Notes: generated by a model not told the origin, from the letters alone. A stretch of 64,000 nt of DNA from Streptomyces griseoruber (GCF_001514205.1 NZ_KQ948764.1:567882-631881); one strand, 5' to 3'. Numbered from the stretch's first letter, positions 35,154 through 45,239 are shown. Translations and numbers: made by a program.

Positions 35154-36200
35154 TTACGAGCCGGTCAACTTCACGCGTGCCGCGATCGGCAGATGGTCGC
35201 TGCCCGTCTGCGGGAGCGTCCAGGACGTCACCGGCTCCACACCCCGCACCAGGATCTGGTCGATCCGCGCCATCGGGAACGACGCCGGCCAGCTGAACCC
35301 GAAGCCGTCGCCGGCCGCGCCCTGCGTGGACCGCATCTGGGAGGTCACGGCGTTCAGCGAGCGGTCGTTCATGGTGCCGTTGAGGTCGCCGAGGAGGATC
35401 ACCCGGCCGAGCGGCTCGTCGGCGATCGCCTCACCCAGCGCGTCCGCGCTCTTGTCGCGCTGACGGGCGGTGAAACCGGCCTGGAGCTTGACCCGGACCG
35501 AGGGGAGGTGGGCGACGTAGAAGGCGACCTTGCCCTGCGGGGTCGCCGCGGTCGCCCGCATCGCGCGCGTCCAGCCCAGCTTGATGTCGACGGGCTTGAC
35601 GGCGCTCAGCGGGTACTTGCTCCACAGGCCGACCGTGCCCTGCACCGAGTGGTACTTGTACGTCGCCGCCATCGCCTTCTCGTACACCGGCACCGCCGAG
35701 GCGGTCAGCTCCTCCAGCGCCACCACGTCCGCGCCGGAGGCGGCGACGTCGCGGGCGGTGCCGGACGGGTCGGGGTTGTCGGCGTTGACGTTGTGCGTGG
35801 CGACGGTGAGGTCGCCGCCGCCGGTCTTGTCGCTGAGGAGCCCGCCGAAGAGGTTCAGCCAGACGACGGCCGGGAGGACCAGCGCGATCAGTGCGCTCGC
35901 CGACCTGCGGACCAGGGCGAGGAGCACGAACACCGGGATGAACAGCCCGAGCCACGGCAGGAACGTCTCCGTGAGGCTGCCGAGGTTGCCGAAGCGGTTG
36001 GGGATGCGCGAGTGCAGCAGCATCACCAGGGAGAGCAGCAGCGCCAGCGCGGCGACCACCAGGCCGCGGCGCCAGATGCGCGGGTCACCGCGCCAGCCCG
36101 AGGCCAGACGTCCGATCAGGCGCCGGAGCCGGTCTCCCCGGCGCTCGGGTCCCGAGCCGCCGTTGTCGTCCGTCTCCGTCATGTACGCCTGCTGCGCCAT
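35154..36200 (-). CDS. VanJ-like membrane protein with endonuclease/exonuclease/phosphatase domain
   Basis: Protein of 348 residues: a basic cytoplasmic N-terminus, three membrane helices (about 45-125), then an extracytoplasmic endonuclease/exonuclease/phosphatase domain with THNVNADN, VVALEEL (catalytic Glu), LLGDLNGTMNDRS and a terminal SDHLPI (Asp-His). The layout matches VanJ of S. coelicolor, which confers teicoplanin resistance and acts on an undecaprenyl-type lipid phosphate; transfer of function is inference. The start is ATG 36200; MTETD at 36182 is an alternative. Confidence 0.85.
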   Translation of the reverse strand: MAQQAYMTETDDNGGSGPERRGDRLRRLIGRLASGWRGDPRIWRRGLVVAALALLLSLVMLLHSRIPNRFGNLGSLTETFLPWLGLFIPVFVLLALVRRSASALIALVLPAVVWLNLFGGLLSDKTGGGDLTVATHNVNADNPDPSGTARDVAASGADVVALEELTASAVPVYEKAMAATYKYHSVQGTVGLWSKYPLSAVKPVDIKLGWTRAMRATAATPQGKVAFYVAHLPSVRVKLQAGFTARQRDKSADALGEAIADEPLGRVILLGDLNGTMNDRSLNAVTSQMRSTQGAAGDGFGFSWPASFPMARIDQILVRGVEPVTSWTLPQTGSDHLPIAARVKLTGS

Positions 36201-36393
36201 ACCGTCGCCTCACTGCCTGCCGTGCACACCGTCTCTCCCCCGGGCATAGACCCTAGGGGATGATCGGCTTCGATCCTGCCGTCCCTCGACGGCCGTACTG
36301 GCACGAGGACGAACGGGGCCGCGCCGGGGGTTCCGGAGCCGCGGTACGCGTACCGCTCTGTGACGGAACGCGCACATTGCGACGGCCGGCGCG

Positions 36394-37014
36394 TCAGTTG
36401 ACGGGGCGCAGTCCGGCGAGCAGGGTGTCGACGATCCGTTCCGCCAGGTCCTCGGGGAGGTCGGCCTCGGGGCGCAGGACGGCGCGGACCAGCATCGGGC
36501 CGACGATGATGTCGTTCACCAGTTCCACATCCAGGTCGGCGCGGAGTTCGCCGTTCTGCTGGCCGCGGCGCAGGACTTCGACGCCCGCCCTGCGCCGGGG
36601 AAGTATGACCGAGTTGTGGTAGGCCGCCCAGATCTTCGGGCTGCTCTTCATCTGGGCGTGCACATTGTGCAGGATCGCCGAGGAGCGGTTGGCGAGGCCC
36701 CGTTGGCGCAGGGACTCCAGCAGGACGATGAGGTCGTCCCGCATGGAGGTGCCCGGGAGCTGCTCGGGGTCCTGGGGTTCGGCGGTGCGCAGGACGTCGA
36801 CGAAGAGTTCCTCCTTGCCGCTCCAGCGCCGGTAGATGGTGGCCTTGCCGACACCCGCCGTGCGGGCGATGCGCTCTATGGAGATCTCGGCGAGGGGCAC
36901 GCCGTCCTCCAGGAGCTTCATCGTCCCCTCGAGAATGGCCCGTTCCACGGCCTCGCTGCGGGGCCGGCCCCTGACGGGCTGGTCCGGAGCGGTGCCACTG
37001 CCGACGAAGCTCAC
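36394..37014 (-). CDS. TetR-family regulator of the adjacent MFS exporter
   Basis: Dimeric repressor of about 206 residues with N-terminal helix-turn-helix ISIERIARTAGVGKATIYRRWSGKEELF (about 40-67). I take GTG 37014 (AGAGGAAG upstream) as start; GTG 37065, with GGGGAGAG upstream, is nearly as good and would add 17 residues. It is the second gene after a 14-helix exporter on the same strand, and a perfect palindrome in front of that exporter is the likely operator. The pair looks like a self-regulated efflux unit. Confidence 0.87.
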   Translation of the reverse strand: MSFVGSGTAPDQPVRGRPRSEAVERAILEGTMKLLEDGVPLAEISIERIARTAGVGKATIYRRWSGKEELFVDVLRTAEPQDPEQLPGTSMRDDLIVLLESLRQRGLANRSSAILHNVHAQMKSSPKIWAAYHNSVILPRRRAGVEVLRRGQQNGELRADLDVELVNDIIVGPMLVRAVLRPEADLPEDLAERIVDTLLAGLRPVN

Positions 37015-37087
37015 GTCCGTCTTCCTCTCATCCTCCTGGGGACTTCCGGGGAAATTCTCACCCACGGCCTCTCCCCTCACGACGGTT

Positions 37088-38680
37088 CTAGGACTCCGTG
37101 CGCACCAACTCCTCCTCCGGGGCGCCCTGCTGAGGCGCCTTCGGCTTCGCCGGCAGGAAGAGCGCCACCACGATCGCCCCGGCCAGCGCCACCACGGCAC
37201 CGCACAGCGCGGTGATGTGCATGGCGTGCAGGAAGGCGTCGTCGGCCGGCCCGACCAGGCCCTTGCCGCGGGCGCCGAGCTTCGCGGCGACGCCCAGCGT
37301 GGCCTCGATGGACTCGCCCGCCGTCTCGCGCAGCCCGGCGGGCAGCGCGCCGAGCTTGTCCTCGATGCCGGTGCGGTACGAGGAGGAGAGCACCGAGCCG
37401 AGGACGGCGATGCCGAGGGCGCCGCCGAGCTGGCGGAAGGTGTTGCTGAGGGCGGAGGCGGAGCCGGCCTTCTCGCGGGGCAGGGCCTGCATGATGACGA
37501 CGCTGGTCGGCGTCATCACATGGGCCATGCCGGTGCCCATGCAGAAGAAGACGACCTCCAGCAGCCAGATCGGGGTGTCGGCGTCCAGGGTGGCGAACGC
37601 GGCCAGGGTCGCGGTGAGCACGAGCATGGCGGCCGTGGTGGTGGCCCGGACCCCGATGCGGTCGACGACCAGCCGGGCGCGCGGCGCGAAGATCAGCTGG
37701 GCGGCGGCCAGCGGCAGCAGGAGCAGACCGGACTGCAGCGGTGAGTAGCCGCGCACGCTCTGGGTGTAGAAGACCGAGAAGAAGGTCACGCCCATCAGGG
37801 CGAAGAACACCAGGGTGATGACGGCCATGGCGGCCGAGAACACCTTGTTCTTGAAGTAGGTGACGTCTATCGACGGGTGGTCGCTGCGCGCCTCGAACAC
37901 GACGAACGCGGCGAGTACGGCGAGACCGGCGCCGATCGTCGACAGGACGGTGACGTCGGTGAAGTCGGCCAGCTCGCCGCCCTTGATGATGCCGTAGACG
38001 AGCAGCACCAGCCCGACGACGGACAGGACGACGCCCACGGGGTCGATGCGGCCCGGGGCGGGGTCGCGGGAGTCCGGCACCAGCCAGAGCATCAGGGCGA
38101 ACGCGAGGATCACGATCGGCACGTTGATGAGGAAGACCGAGCCCCACCAGAAGTGGTCGAGGAGGAGGCCTCCGGTGATCGGCCCTATCGCGATGGCGAG
38201 GCCCACACCGCCGGCCCAGATGCCGATCGCCTTGGGCTGCTCGTCCCGCTCGAAGACGTTCATGAGGACGGCGAGGGTGGCCGGCATCACGAAGGCGGCC
38301 CCGACGGCCATCAGCGCGCGGAAGGCGATGAGCTGGGCCGGCGAGCCGGACTCGGCGGCGAGCGCGGAGCCGAGGCCGAACACGGCGAGCCCGCCGAGCA
38401 GGACCTTCTTGCGGCCGATGCGGTCACCGAGGAGACCGGCGGTGAACAGCAGACCCGCGAAGACCAGGGTGTAGGCGTTTATGGCCCACTCCAGCTCGCT
38501 CTGCGTGGCGCCGAGCCCGGTCGGAGCCGGGGTGGAGATGGTCTTGATCGCGACGTTCAGGATCGAGTTGTCCAGCACCACGATCAGCAGGCTCAGCATC
38601 AGCACGCCGAGGATCGCCCAACGGCGCCGGTGCACCTGTTCCGGTATCCGGGGCGCGGTGGGGACGGCAGGAGTAGTCAT
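37088..38680 (-). CDS. MFS multidrug exporter, DHA2 (14-helix) family
   Basis: Proton-driven exporter of 530 residues, 14 predicted helices. The first helix [24 protein letters not shown] contains the LDNSILNVA motif of the EmrB/QacA group, and motif A reads [13 protein letters not shown]. The start is ATG 38680, 24 bp downstream of a perfect 21-bp palindrome; the open frame to 38734 reads through that palindrome and is not used. First gene of an exporter-TetR operon; divergent from panB. Confidence 0.93.
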   Translation of the reverse strand: MTTPAVPTAPRIPEQVHRRRWAILGVLMLSLLIVVLDNSILNVAIKTISTPAPTGLGATQSELEWAINAYTLVFAGLLFTAGLLGDRIGRKKVLLGGLAVFGLGSALAAESGSPAQLIAFRALMAVGAAFVMPATLAVLMNVFERDEQPKAIGIWAGGVGLAIAIGPITGGLLLDHFWWGSVFLINVPIVILAFALMLWLVPDSRDPAPGRIDPVGVVLSVVGLVLLVYGIIKGGELADFTDVTVLSTIGAGLAVLAAFVVFEARSDHPSIDVTYFKNKVFSAAMAVITLVFFALMGVTFFSVFYTQSVRGYSPLQSGLLLLPLAAAQLIFAPRARLVVDRIGVRATTTAAMLVLTATLAAFATLDADTPIWLLEVVFFCMGTGMAHVMTPTSVVIMQALPREKAGSASALSNTFRQLGGALGIAVLGSVLSSSYRTGIEDKLGALPAGLRETAGESIEATLGVAAKLGARGKGLVGPADDAFLHAMHITALCGAVVALAGAIVVALFLPAKPKAPQQGAPEEELVRTES

Positions 38681-38703
38681 GCCGTCGAGCGTAGAGCCTT
38701 TTC

Positions 38704-38724
38704 GATACGAGACCGTCTCGTATC
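38704..38724. promoter_or_regulatory. Perfect TetR-type operator palindrome
   Basis: GATACGAGAC, one central base, then its exact reverse complement GTCTCGTATC. Ten-base arms without mismatch, 24 bp before the exporter start, where a bound repressor would block transcription or elongation. TetR proteins of this type favour TACGAGAC-like arms. Confidence 0.8.
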
Positions 38725-38885
38725 TGATCGACACGCGATTCTCTTACCCAGCCTTTACTCGCGGCCTCGCTCACGAGTTCTTGGCCACACGGGGCGGTCT
38801 GGCCCTGCCTGGCACGAGGTGCCACCATGGGGGTGGTCCGGGGACGCCGTGAGGGCGCCTCGAGATGACGTAAGGAGCCGTTGCA

Positions 38886-39752
38886 ATGACGCAGTTCTCG
38901 GCTGCCCAGACAAACCCCTCCGACGGCAGCAGGACGCTGTACGGGGGCAAGGGCACACGCCGTATCACCGTCCGCGACCTCGCGCTCGCCAAGGAGCGCG
39001 GCGAGAAGTGGCCCATGCTGACCGCCTACGACGCGATGACCGCGTCGGTGTTCGACGAGGCCGGGATCCCCGTGATGCTCGTCGGCGACTCGGCGGGCAA
39101 CTGTCACCTGGGGTACGAGACCACCGTCCCCGTCACCCTCGACGAGATGACCATGCTGTCGGCGGCGGTCGTCCGGGGCACCCGGCGCGCCCTGATCGTC
39201 GGCGACCTGCCCTTCGGCTCGTACCAGGAGGGCCCGGTCCAGGCGCTGCGCAGCGCGACCCGGCTGGTCAAGGAGGCCGGGGTCGGGGCCGTGAAGCTGG
39301 AGGGCGGCGAGCGCTCGCACCGGCAGATCGAGCTGCTCGTGGAGTCCGGGATCCCGGTCATGGCCCACATCGGGCTGACCCCGCAGTCCGTGAACGCGAT
39401 GGGCTACCGCGTGCAGGGCCGCGGCGAGGAGGCGGCCCAGCAGCTGCTGCGGGACGCGAAGGCCGTCCAGGACGCGGGCGCGTTCGCGGTGGTCCTGGAG
39501 CTGGTGCCGGCCGAGCTGGCCGCCGAGGTCACGCGCGTGCTGCACATCCCGACCGTGGGCATCGGCGCCGGCCCGGAGTGCGACGCGCAGGTGCTGGTGT
39601 GGACCGACATGCTCGGGCTGACCGGCGGCCGGGTGCCGAAGTTCGTCAAGCAGTACGCGAACCTGCGTGAGGTGATGGGCAACGCCGCGAAGGCGTTCGC
39701 CGAGGACGTCGTCGGCGGGACGTTCCCGCTGGAGGAGCACAGCGTCCACTGA
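38886..39752 (+). CDS. panB: 3-methyl-2-oxobutanoate hydroxymethyltransferase
   Basis: First enzyme of pantothenate synthesis: adds a hydroxymethyl group from 5,10-methylene-THF to alpha-ketoisovalerate. The 288-residue cytoplasmic product has the PanB core MLTAYDAMTASVFDEAGIPV (about 40-59), VGDSAGN, KLEGG and GIGAGPECDAQVLVWTDMLGL (about 222-242), and catalytic Glu in LELVPAELA. An extra N-terminal 30 residues (Gln/Ser/Asn-rich) is usual in Streptomyces. The start is ATG 38886 with AAGGAG upstream. It ends in a strong terminator; panC/panD are not nearby. Confidence 0.96.
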   Translation: MTQFSAAQTNPSDGSRTLYGGKGTRRITVRDLALAKERGEKWPMLTAYDAMTASVFDEAGIPVMLVGDSAGNCHLGYETTVPVTLDEMTMLSAAVVRGTRRALIVGDLPFGSYQEGPVQALRSATRLVKEAGVGAVKLEGGERSHRQIELLVESGIPVMAHIGLTPQSVNAMGYRVQGRGEEAAQQLLRDAKAVQDAGAFAVVLELVPAELAAEVTRVLHIPTVGIGAGPECDAQVLVWTDMLGLTGGRVPKFVKQYANLREVMGNAAKAFAEDVVGGTFPLEEHSVH

Positions 39753-39768
39753 GCCAGTGCCGCACCAC

Positions 39769-39806
39769 GCACCGCCCGCCGATCTTCCCCCGTCGGCGGG
39801 CGGTGC
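39769..39806 (+). terminator. panB terminator
   Basis: GCACCGCCCGCCGA (39769-39782) pairs perfectly with 39793-39806 over a 10-nt loop, 17 bp after the stop. Confidence 0.85.
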
Positions 39807-39813
39807 CGTTTCC

Positions 39814-39877
39814 TGTCGGCGGGACGTCGGCGCCGGGGAACGCCTGTAGGCGGGCTGTCGGTGGTTTGTCGGTGGGG
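39814..39877. promoter_or_regulatory. 11-bp-phased TGTCGGYGG direct repeats before the ABC exporter
   Basis: TGTCGGCGG (39814), CGTCGGCGC (39825), TGTAGGCGG (39845), TGTCGGTGG (39856) and TGTCGGTGG (39867). Spacing is 11 bp within each group, and the last copy ends 20 bp before the ATG at 39896. Direct heptamer-like repeats with 11-bp period are the known operator form of SARP (BTAD) activators, and a SARP gene is convergent with this operon. Confidence 0.6.
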
Positions 39878-39895
39878 GCTGGGACCGTTCCTGGC

Positions 39896-40921
39896 ATGAC
39901 GCGAATCGACACGAACCCCGGTGGCGCCCGAAGCGCCGTGACCGTCCGGGGGCTGGTCAAGCACTACGGCGAGACCAAGGCGCTGGACGGGGTGGACCTG
40001 GATGTGCGGGAGGGCACCGTGATGGGGGTGCTGGGGCCGAACGGCGCCGGCAAGACCACCCTGGTGCGGATCCTGTGCACACTGCTCGCCGCCGACGCGG
40101 GGCAGGCGACCGTCGCCGGCTACGACGTCGTACGGCAGCCCCGGCAGCTGCGCCGGGTCATCGGCCTCACGGGGCAGTACGCCTCCGTGGACGAGAAGCT
40201 CCCCGGCTGGGAGAACCTGTACATGATCGGGCGGCTGCTCGACCTGTCCCGCAAGGAATCCCGGGCCCGGGCCGACGAACTGCTGGAGCGGTTCTCCCTG
40301 ACCGAGGCCGCCAGGCGGCCGGCGGCGACGTACTCCGGCGGTATGCGGCGGCGGCTGGACCTCGCCGCGTCCATGATCGGCCGGCCCACCGTGCTCTTCC
40401 TGGACGAACCGACCACCGGGCTCGACCCGCGCACCCGCAACGAGGTGTGGGACGAGGTCAAGACGATGGTCGGGGACGGGGTGACCGTGGTGCTGACCAC
40501 CCAGTACATGGAGGAGGCCGAGCAGCTGGCCTCCGAGCTGACCGTGGTCGACCGCGGCCGGGTCATCGCGGGCGGCGAGATCGAGGAACTGAAGGCGAAG
40601 GTCGGCGGACGCACCCTGCGGATCCGGCCCGCCGATCCGCTCCAGCTGCGCCCGCTGGCCGGCTGGATCGACGAGCTCGGCATCACCGGCCTGGCCACCA
40701 CCGTCGCGGACACCGAACGCGGCTCGCTGCTGGTGCCGGTGCTCAGCGACGAGCAGCTCACCGCCGTCGTCGGCGCGGTCACCGCGCGCGGCGTCACCCT
40801 CTCCTCCCTCACCACCGAACTGCCCAGCCTGGACGAGGTGTTCCTGTCCCTCACCGGCCACCGCGCCAGTGCCCCGCAGGACACCGTGCCCGCCGACGAC
40901 CGCGAGGAGGTCGCCGTATGA
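39896..40921 (+). CDS. DrrA-type ABC exporter ATPase
   Basis: ATP-binding subunit of an ABC-2 exporter, 341 residues. Walker A GPNGAGKTT (about 49-57), Q-loop LTGQYASVDEKL, signature YSGGMRRRL and Walker B VLFLDEPTTGLD are all complete. The C-terminal extension (about 230-341) is characteristic of DrrA/daunorubicin-resistance ATPases. The start is ATG 39896; the frame runs back to 39803 through the repeat array. The stop overlaps the permease start (ATGA). It probably exports a hydrophobic drug or metabolite. Confidence 0.93.
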   Translation: MTRIDTNPGGARSAVTVRGLVKHYGETKALDGVDLDVREGTVMGVLGPNGAGKTTLVRILCTLLAADAGQATVAGYDVVRQPRQLRRVIGLTGQYASVDEKLPGWENLYMIGRLLDLSRKESRARADELLERFSLTEAARRPAATYSGGMRRRLDLAASMIGRPTVLFLDEPTTGLDPRTRNEVWDEVKTMVGDGVTVVLTTQYMEEAEQLASELTVVDRGRVIAGGEIEELKAKVGGRTLRIRPADPLQLRPLAGWIDELGITGLATTVADTERGSLLVPVLSDEQLTAVVGAVTARGVTLSSLTTELPSLDEVFLSLTGHRASAPQDTVPADDREEVAV

Positions 40922-41727
40922 GCGCCGCCACCATCAGCGCAGCCGACACGCGCATACCCCTGCGCAGCCATCTGCGGCACACCGGGGCGCTCATCCGCCG
41001 CAATCTGCTGTGGATCCGGCAGGACCCGGAGTCGATGTTCGACGCCATCCTGTTCCCGGTGATCTTCACCCTGCTGTTCGTGTACGTCTTCGGCGGATCC
41101 ATCGGGCAGTCGCTGGGCGGCGGGCAGGAGGCCTACGTCCAGTACGTCGTCCCCGGTCTGCTGGCCATGATGGGGATGAACATGGCGCAGGGCGTGGGCA
41201 CCGGCTTCAACACGGACTTCAACTCCGGGGTCATGGACCGCTTCCGCTCGCTGCCCATCGGCCGGGGCTCGGTGCTCTTCGCCAAGATCGTGGTCGAGCT
41301 GATGCGCATGCTGGTCGCCTGTGTGATCCTCATGGTCGTGGCCGTCCTGGTGGGCTTCGACATCACCCACTGGCCCGGTCTGTTCGCGGCCGTGGGGCTG
41401 GCCACGGTGTTCGGGTCGGCGCTGATGTGGGTGTTCCTCACCCTCGGTGTGGTGATGAAGAGCGCCCAGTCGGTGCAGGCGATGGGCTTCCTGGTGCTGA
41501 TGCCGCTCCAGTTCGGCTCGTCGATCTTCGCGCCGACCGCCTCGATGCCCGGATGGCTCCAGAACTTCACCGAGTACAACCCGCTGTCCTCGCTCGCCGA
41601 CGCGGCCCGCGGCCTGATGGTGGGCGGTCCGGTCGCACACGGCCTGTGGGTGACGCTGGCCTGGTCGGTGGGGCTGACGGCGGTGATGGCGCCGGTCGCC
41701 ATCCACAAGTTCCGCACCAAGAACTGA
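40918..41727 (+). CDS. DrrB-type ABC exporter permease
   Basis: ABC-2 family membrane subunit, 269 residues with six helices. Hallmarks are RNLLWIRQDPESMFDAILFPVIF near the start and FNSGVMDRFRSLPI, typical of DrrB. Its ATG overlaps the ATPase stop by four bases, so translation is coupled. It converges with the SARP regulator gene 40 bp away. The substrate is unknown; no biosynthetic genes flank it. Confidence 0.93.
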   Translation: MSAATISAADTRIPLRSHLRHTGALIRRNLLWIRQDPESMFDAILFPVIFTLLFVYVFGGSIGQSLGGGQEAYVQYVVPGLLAMMGMNMAQGVGTGFNTDFNSGVMDRFRSLPIGRGSVLFAKIVVELMRMLVACVILMVVAVLVGFDITHWPGLFAAVGLATVFGSALMWVFLTLGVVMKSAQSVQAMGFLVLMPLQFGSSIFAPTASMPGWLQNFTEYNPLSSLADAARGLMVGGPVAHGLWVTLAWSVGLTAVMAPVAIHKFRTKN

Positions 41728-41767
41728 GACGGGGGCTTCCGTTGCGGAGCCGGGCCCTGCCGGGCCC

Positions 41768-44700
41768 TCACACCAGGGCGGCGGCCTCCTCGTAGGAGAG
41801 GGCGCCGCCCTCGGCGTACGCGGCCTCGAACGCGGTGTCACCGAGTACGGCCCGGGCGGCGCCGGTGGCCCGGGCGACGGTCTCGCGCTCGACGCGGACG
41901 GGGACATGGGACGGGGGCAGCAGGGCCGCGGCGCTGCCGAGGCAGCGGGCGGCGTCCGCGGCGCGACCGCCGTCCTCGGCCCCGGCCAGGGCGTAGGCCG
42001 CGATGGCGAGGTAGAGGCTGCGCATGTGCGGGGCGATGTTCATGGACAGCTGGTCGGACGCGTGCTTCATGGCCTTGCGGACGGAGACCAGGGCCGGCTC
42101 GTAGCGGCCGTCCACGACGTCCACCCAGGCCTCCGTGCCCAGGATGAAGGCGTCGAAGACGACGAAGTGCGCGAGGCCGAACGTCTCGCGCAGCAGCCGG
42201 AGCTGTTCGCGGGCCTCGGTGTGGCGGCCGGTCAGCCCGAGGTACGAGGCGAGGAAGAGGCGGGCGGCGGGCATGGCCTCGTTGTGGCCGTCGGCCGTGG
42301 CTTCGACGACCTCGCGCAGCAGGCGCTCGCCGCGCTCCTCCTCACCGGCCTCGATCAGCACGCTGCCCAGCCGGGCGCCGAGGACCGCCGACTGGTGGCG
42401 GGCGTCGAGCCGTTCGGCCTGGAGGCGGGCCTCCTCGTAGTCGGCCGCGGCGCCCCGGTAGTCGCCCGTCCGCTCGCGGGCCTCGGCGCGCGCCGACAGT
42501 GCCTCGGCCGCGCCCCAGGCGTCGCCCAGCCGGCGGAAGACGTCCAGGGCCTCGTCGGCGTCCCGGCCCGCGGTGCCGGCCCATTCGGCACGGTTGGCGA
42601 GGAGGTTGGCGCGCAGTTGCAGCGTGGTGGCGAGCTCCCACTCGTAGCCGGGGGTGGTGCGGCAGGTCTCGACGTTGGCGTCGAGGATGACGCGGATGCG
42701 CTCCATGTCACCGGTCATCATCACGGCGTAGAACCAGAGCAGGCCCGGCGGGCGGCAGGTCTGCGGCAGGCCGGGGGCGTAGGTCGCGCTGACGATCCGC
42801 AGCTTGCGCTGGGCCTCCGGGGTGTTCCAGGCGTCCAGCTCGGTGTCCATGCAGGCGAGATGGGCGAGGTGGACCCCGCGCCGGGCCTCCGCGAGGAGTT
42901 CGCCGGACAGCGGTGGCGGGGTCTCGATGACGGGCCTGAGGACGGGGGCGGCGGGACGGACGGGCTCGGTGAAGGGGTCGGGGCCGAGTTCCATGACCGC
43001 GGCGCACCAGGTGCGGGCCTCGATCCGCAGGTCCCGCATCTGCCAGTACCAGGCGAGGGAGAGGGAGAGGCTGAGGGCCTCCTGCTCGTCACGGGCGGCG
43101 ACGGCGCGGCGCAGCGCGGTGCGCAGGTTCTCGTACTCGAGCTGGAAGAGCGCGACGGCCTGCCGCTGGCGCGGGCCGCGCAGCGCGGGCTCGGTGGTGC
43201 GGGCGAGTTCGCGGTAGTACGTCAGATGCGCCCGCTCGGCGTCGGCCCGCCCGCCGGTCTCGTCGAGCCGTTCGGCGGCGTACTCGGCGACGGTCTCCAG
43301 CAGCCGGTAGCGCATCTCGCCGTCCGGGGCCGGGGCGGCGACCACGAGGGACTTGTCGACGAGGGAGGCGAGGGAGGAGAGCGCGTCGTGCGCGGCGGAC
43401 CCGCACACCGCCTCGACGGCGGCCAGGTCGCAGCCGCGGGCGAACACCGACAGCCGGGCCAGGACCTCGCGCTCCTCCTGGTCCAGCAGGTCCCAGGACC
43501 AGTCCACGACCGCGCGCAGGGTCTGCTGGCGGGGCAGGACGGTACGGCTGCCCGAGGTGAGCAGCCGGAAGCGGTCGTCGAGGCGGTCGGCTATCCGGCG
43601 CGGGGTCAGCATGCGCAGCCGGGCGGCGGCGAGTTCGATCGCGAGGGGCAGGCCGTCGAGCCGGCGGCAGATCTCGGCGCAGGCCTCGGGGTCGTCCCCG
43701 ATCCGGAACCCGGGGCGGGCGGCCGCGCCCCGGTCGGCGAACAGCCGCAGCGCGACGGGCTCCGGCAGCGGCTCGACCGGGCGCAGCAACTCGCCCGGGA
43801 CACCGAGGGGTTCACGGCTGGTGGCGAGGACGGTCACACCGGGGCAGCGGACGAGGAGTTCCTCGACGAGACGGGCGGCGGCCTCGACGACGTGCTCGCA
43901 GTTGTCGAGGACGATCAGCATGCGGCGGCGGGCGCAGTGCTCGACCAGCCGCTCCACGGGGTCGTCGGTGCGCTCGGCCACCGCGCGCATCTCCTCGGCG
44001 CCGGCGCCGTACATCACGGTCTCCCGTGCGCCGACGGCGGTCAGCACGGCCTGCGGTACGGCGTCCGGGTCGGCGACGGGGGCGAGCTCCGCCAGCCACA
44101 CGCCGTCGCGCGCGATGTCCCGCACGCCCTCGGCGGCCTCCTGCGACAGCCGTGTCTTGCCCGCCCCGCCGGGCCCGAGCAGGGTGACGAGCCGCGCCGC
44201 CACGAGGTCCCCCCGGATGGCGCCGATCTCCCCCTCCCGGCCCACGAAGGAGGTGAGGCGGGCGCGGAGGTTGCCGGGGGGTGGTGGGGTGAGGCCGGGC
44301 GGGGAGGCGGGGGTGGGACTGGCCGTCAGGGACGAGTCGGCGGGCGGCTGGATCGGGGTCGGACGGGAGCCGTCCGGGGCGGGCGGGCCGGCCGGGTGCG
44401 GGGGCCGGGCGGCCGGGGTGGCGCCGTCGCCCGGGTGCGGGGCGGACGGCGGACGGGGGGCCGGGGCCGGTGGGTTGAGGAGTTCCGCGTGCAGGGACTG
44501 GAGTTCGGGGCCCGGGTCGGAGCCGAGGCGGTCGGTGAGGAGGCGGCGTACGCCGTCGTAGGCGGCCAGGGCCTGGGCGGGGCGGCCGGCGTCGCGCAGG
44601 GCGCGCAAGCGCAGGGCCTGGAGCGGCTCGTCCAGGGGGTGGGCGTCGCACAGGGCGGTGAGTTCGGGCAGCGACCGTTCGGCGTGGCCGAGGGCGAGCG

Positions 44701-45196
44701 CGGCGGTGTGGCGGGCGCGTACCGCGTCCAGCCGGCGGGCCTGGAGGCGGGCGGCCTCCGTGGTGCGGTCGGGCAGGTCGGCGAGGGGCGGGTCCTGCCA
44801 CAGCGCGAGGGCGTCGTCGAGGAGGACGGCCGCCTTGGCGGGGTCGCCGTCGGTGAGGGCGTGGACGCCGTCGGAGGTGAGCCGTTCGAAACGGTGCAGG
44901 TCGACGGTGTCGGCGGTGGCGCTGAGCCGGTAGCCGCCCTCGGCGGAGGCGATCTCGTCCGCGCCCAGGGCCCGGCGCAGCCGCCCGACCAGTGCCTGGA
45001 GTGCGGCGTGGCCGTCGGCGGGCGGATCCCCGGCCCACACCTCCTCCACGAGCAGCCCCGTGGGCACGCTCCGCCCGGCCCGCAACGCCAGCACGGTCAG
45101 GAGCGCACGCAGCCGCGCCCCGCCCACGGCGACAGGGGTGCCGTCGGGGCGGAGTGCCTGGGTGGTGCCGAGAATGCGATAGCGCACGGGGTTCAT
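41768..45196 (-). CDS. Large SARP/AfsR-type regulator (BTAD + NB-ARC + TPR-like)
   Basis: Cytoplasmic regulator of 1142 residues. Order: OmpR-type winged DNA-binding domain (about 5-95), BTAD (about 97-240), a Pro-rich linker (about 244-310), an NB-ARC/STAND ATPase with Walker A GPGGAGKTR (about 341-349) and LIVLDNCEHV (Walker B region), and a long helical TPR-like C-terminus. This is the AfsR architecture, though no kinase is adjacent. The start is ATG 45196. Upstream lie six 11-bp-phased repeats, and similar repeats precede the convergent ABC exporter, so autoregulation plus control of that exporter is proposed. Confidence 0.92.
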   Translation of the reverse strand: MNPVRYRILGTTQALRPDGTPVAVGGARLRALLTVLALRAGRSVPTGLLVEEVWAGDPPADGHAALQALVGRLRRALGADEIASAEGGYRLSATADTVDLHRFERLTSDGVHALTDGDPAKAAVLLDDALALWQDPPLADLPDRTTEAARLQARRLDAVRARHTAALALGHAERSLPELTALCDAHPLDEPLQALRLRALRDAGRPAQALAAYDGVRRLLTDRLGSDPGPELQSLHAELLNPPAPAPRPPSAPHPGDGATPAARPPHPAGPPAPDGSRPTPIQPPADSSLTASPTPASPPGLTPPPPGNLRARLTSFVGREGEIGAIRGDLVAARLVTLLGPGGAGKTRLSQEAAEGVRDIARDGVWLAELAPVADPDAVPQAVLTAVGARETVMYGAGAEEMRAVAERTDDPVERLVEHCARRRMLIVLDNCEHVVEAAARLVEELLVRCPGVTVLATSREPLGVPGELLRPVEPLPEPVALRLFADRGAAARPGFRIGDDPEACAEICRRLDGLPLAIELAAARLRMLTPRRIADRLDDRFRLLTSGSRTVLPRQQTLRAVVDWSWDLLDQEEREVLARLSVFARGCDLAAVEAVCGSAAHDALSSLASLVDKSLVVAAPAPDGEMRYRLLETVAEYAAERLDETGGRADAERAHLTYYRELARTTEPALRGPRQRQAVALFQLEYENLRTALRRAVAARDEQEALSLSLSLAWYWQMRDLRIEARTWCAAVMELGPDPFTEPVRPAAPVLRPVIETPPPLSGELLAEARRGVHLAHLACMDTELDAWNTPEAQRKLRIVSATYAPGLPQTCRPPGLLWFYAVMMTGDMERIRVILDANVETCRTTPGYEWELATTLQLRANLLANRAEWAGTAGRDADEALDVFRRLGDAWGAAEALSARAEARERTGDYRGAAADYEEARLQAERLDARHQSAVLGARLGSVLIEAGEEERGERLLREVVEATADGHNEAMPAARLFLASYLGLTGRHTEAREQLRLLRETFGLAHFVVFDAFILGTEAWVDVVDGRYEPALVSVRKAMKHASDQLSMNIAPHMRSLYLAIAAYALAGAEDGGRAADAARCLGSAAALLPPSHVPVRVERETVARATGAARAVLGDTAFEAAYAEGGALSYEEAAALV

Positions 45197-45239
45197 TGTC
45201 TCCGGCGGGAACGGGGTCGGTCACGGAGTTACGGGGGAT

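Noticed and set aside
39896..45196. Secondary-metabolite gene cluster around the SARP regulator and ABC exporter
   Set aside because: No biosynthetic enzymes are present between panB and the M50 gene; only regulator and exporter are seen.
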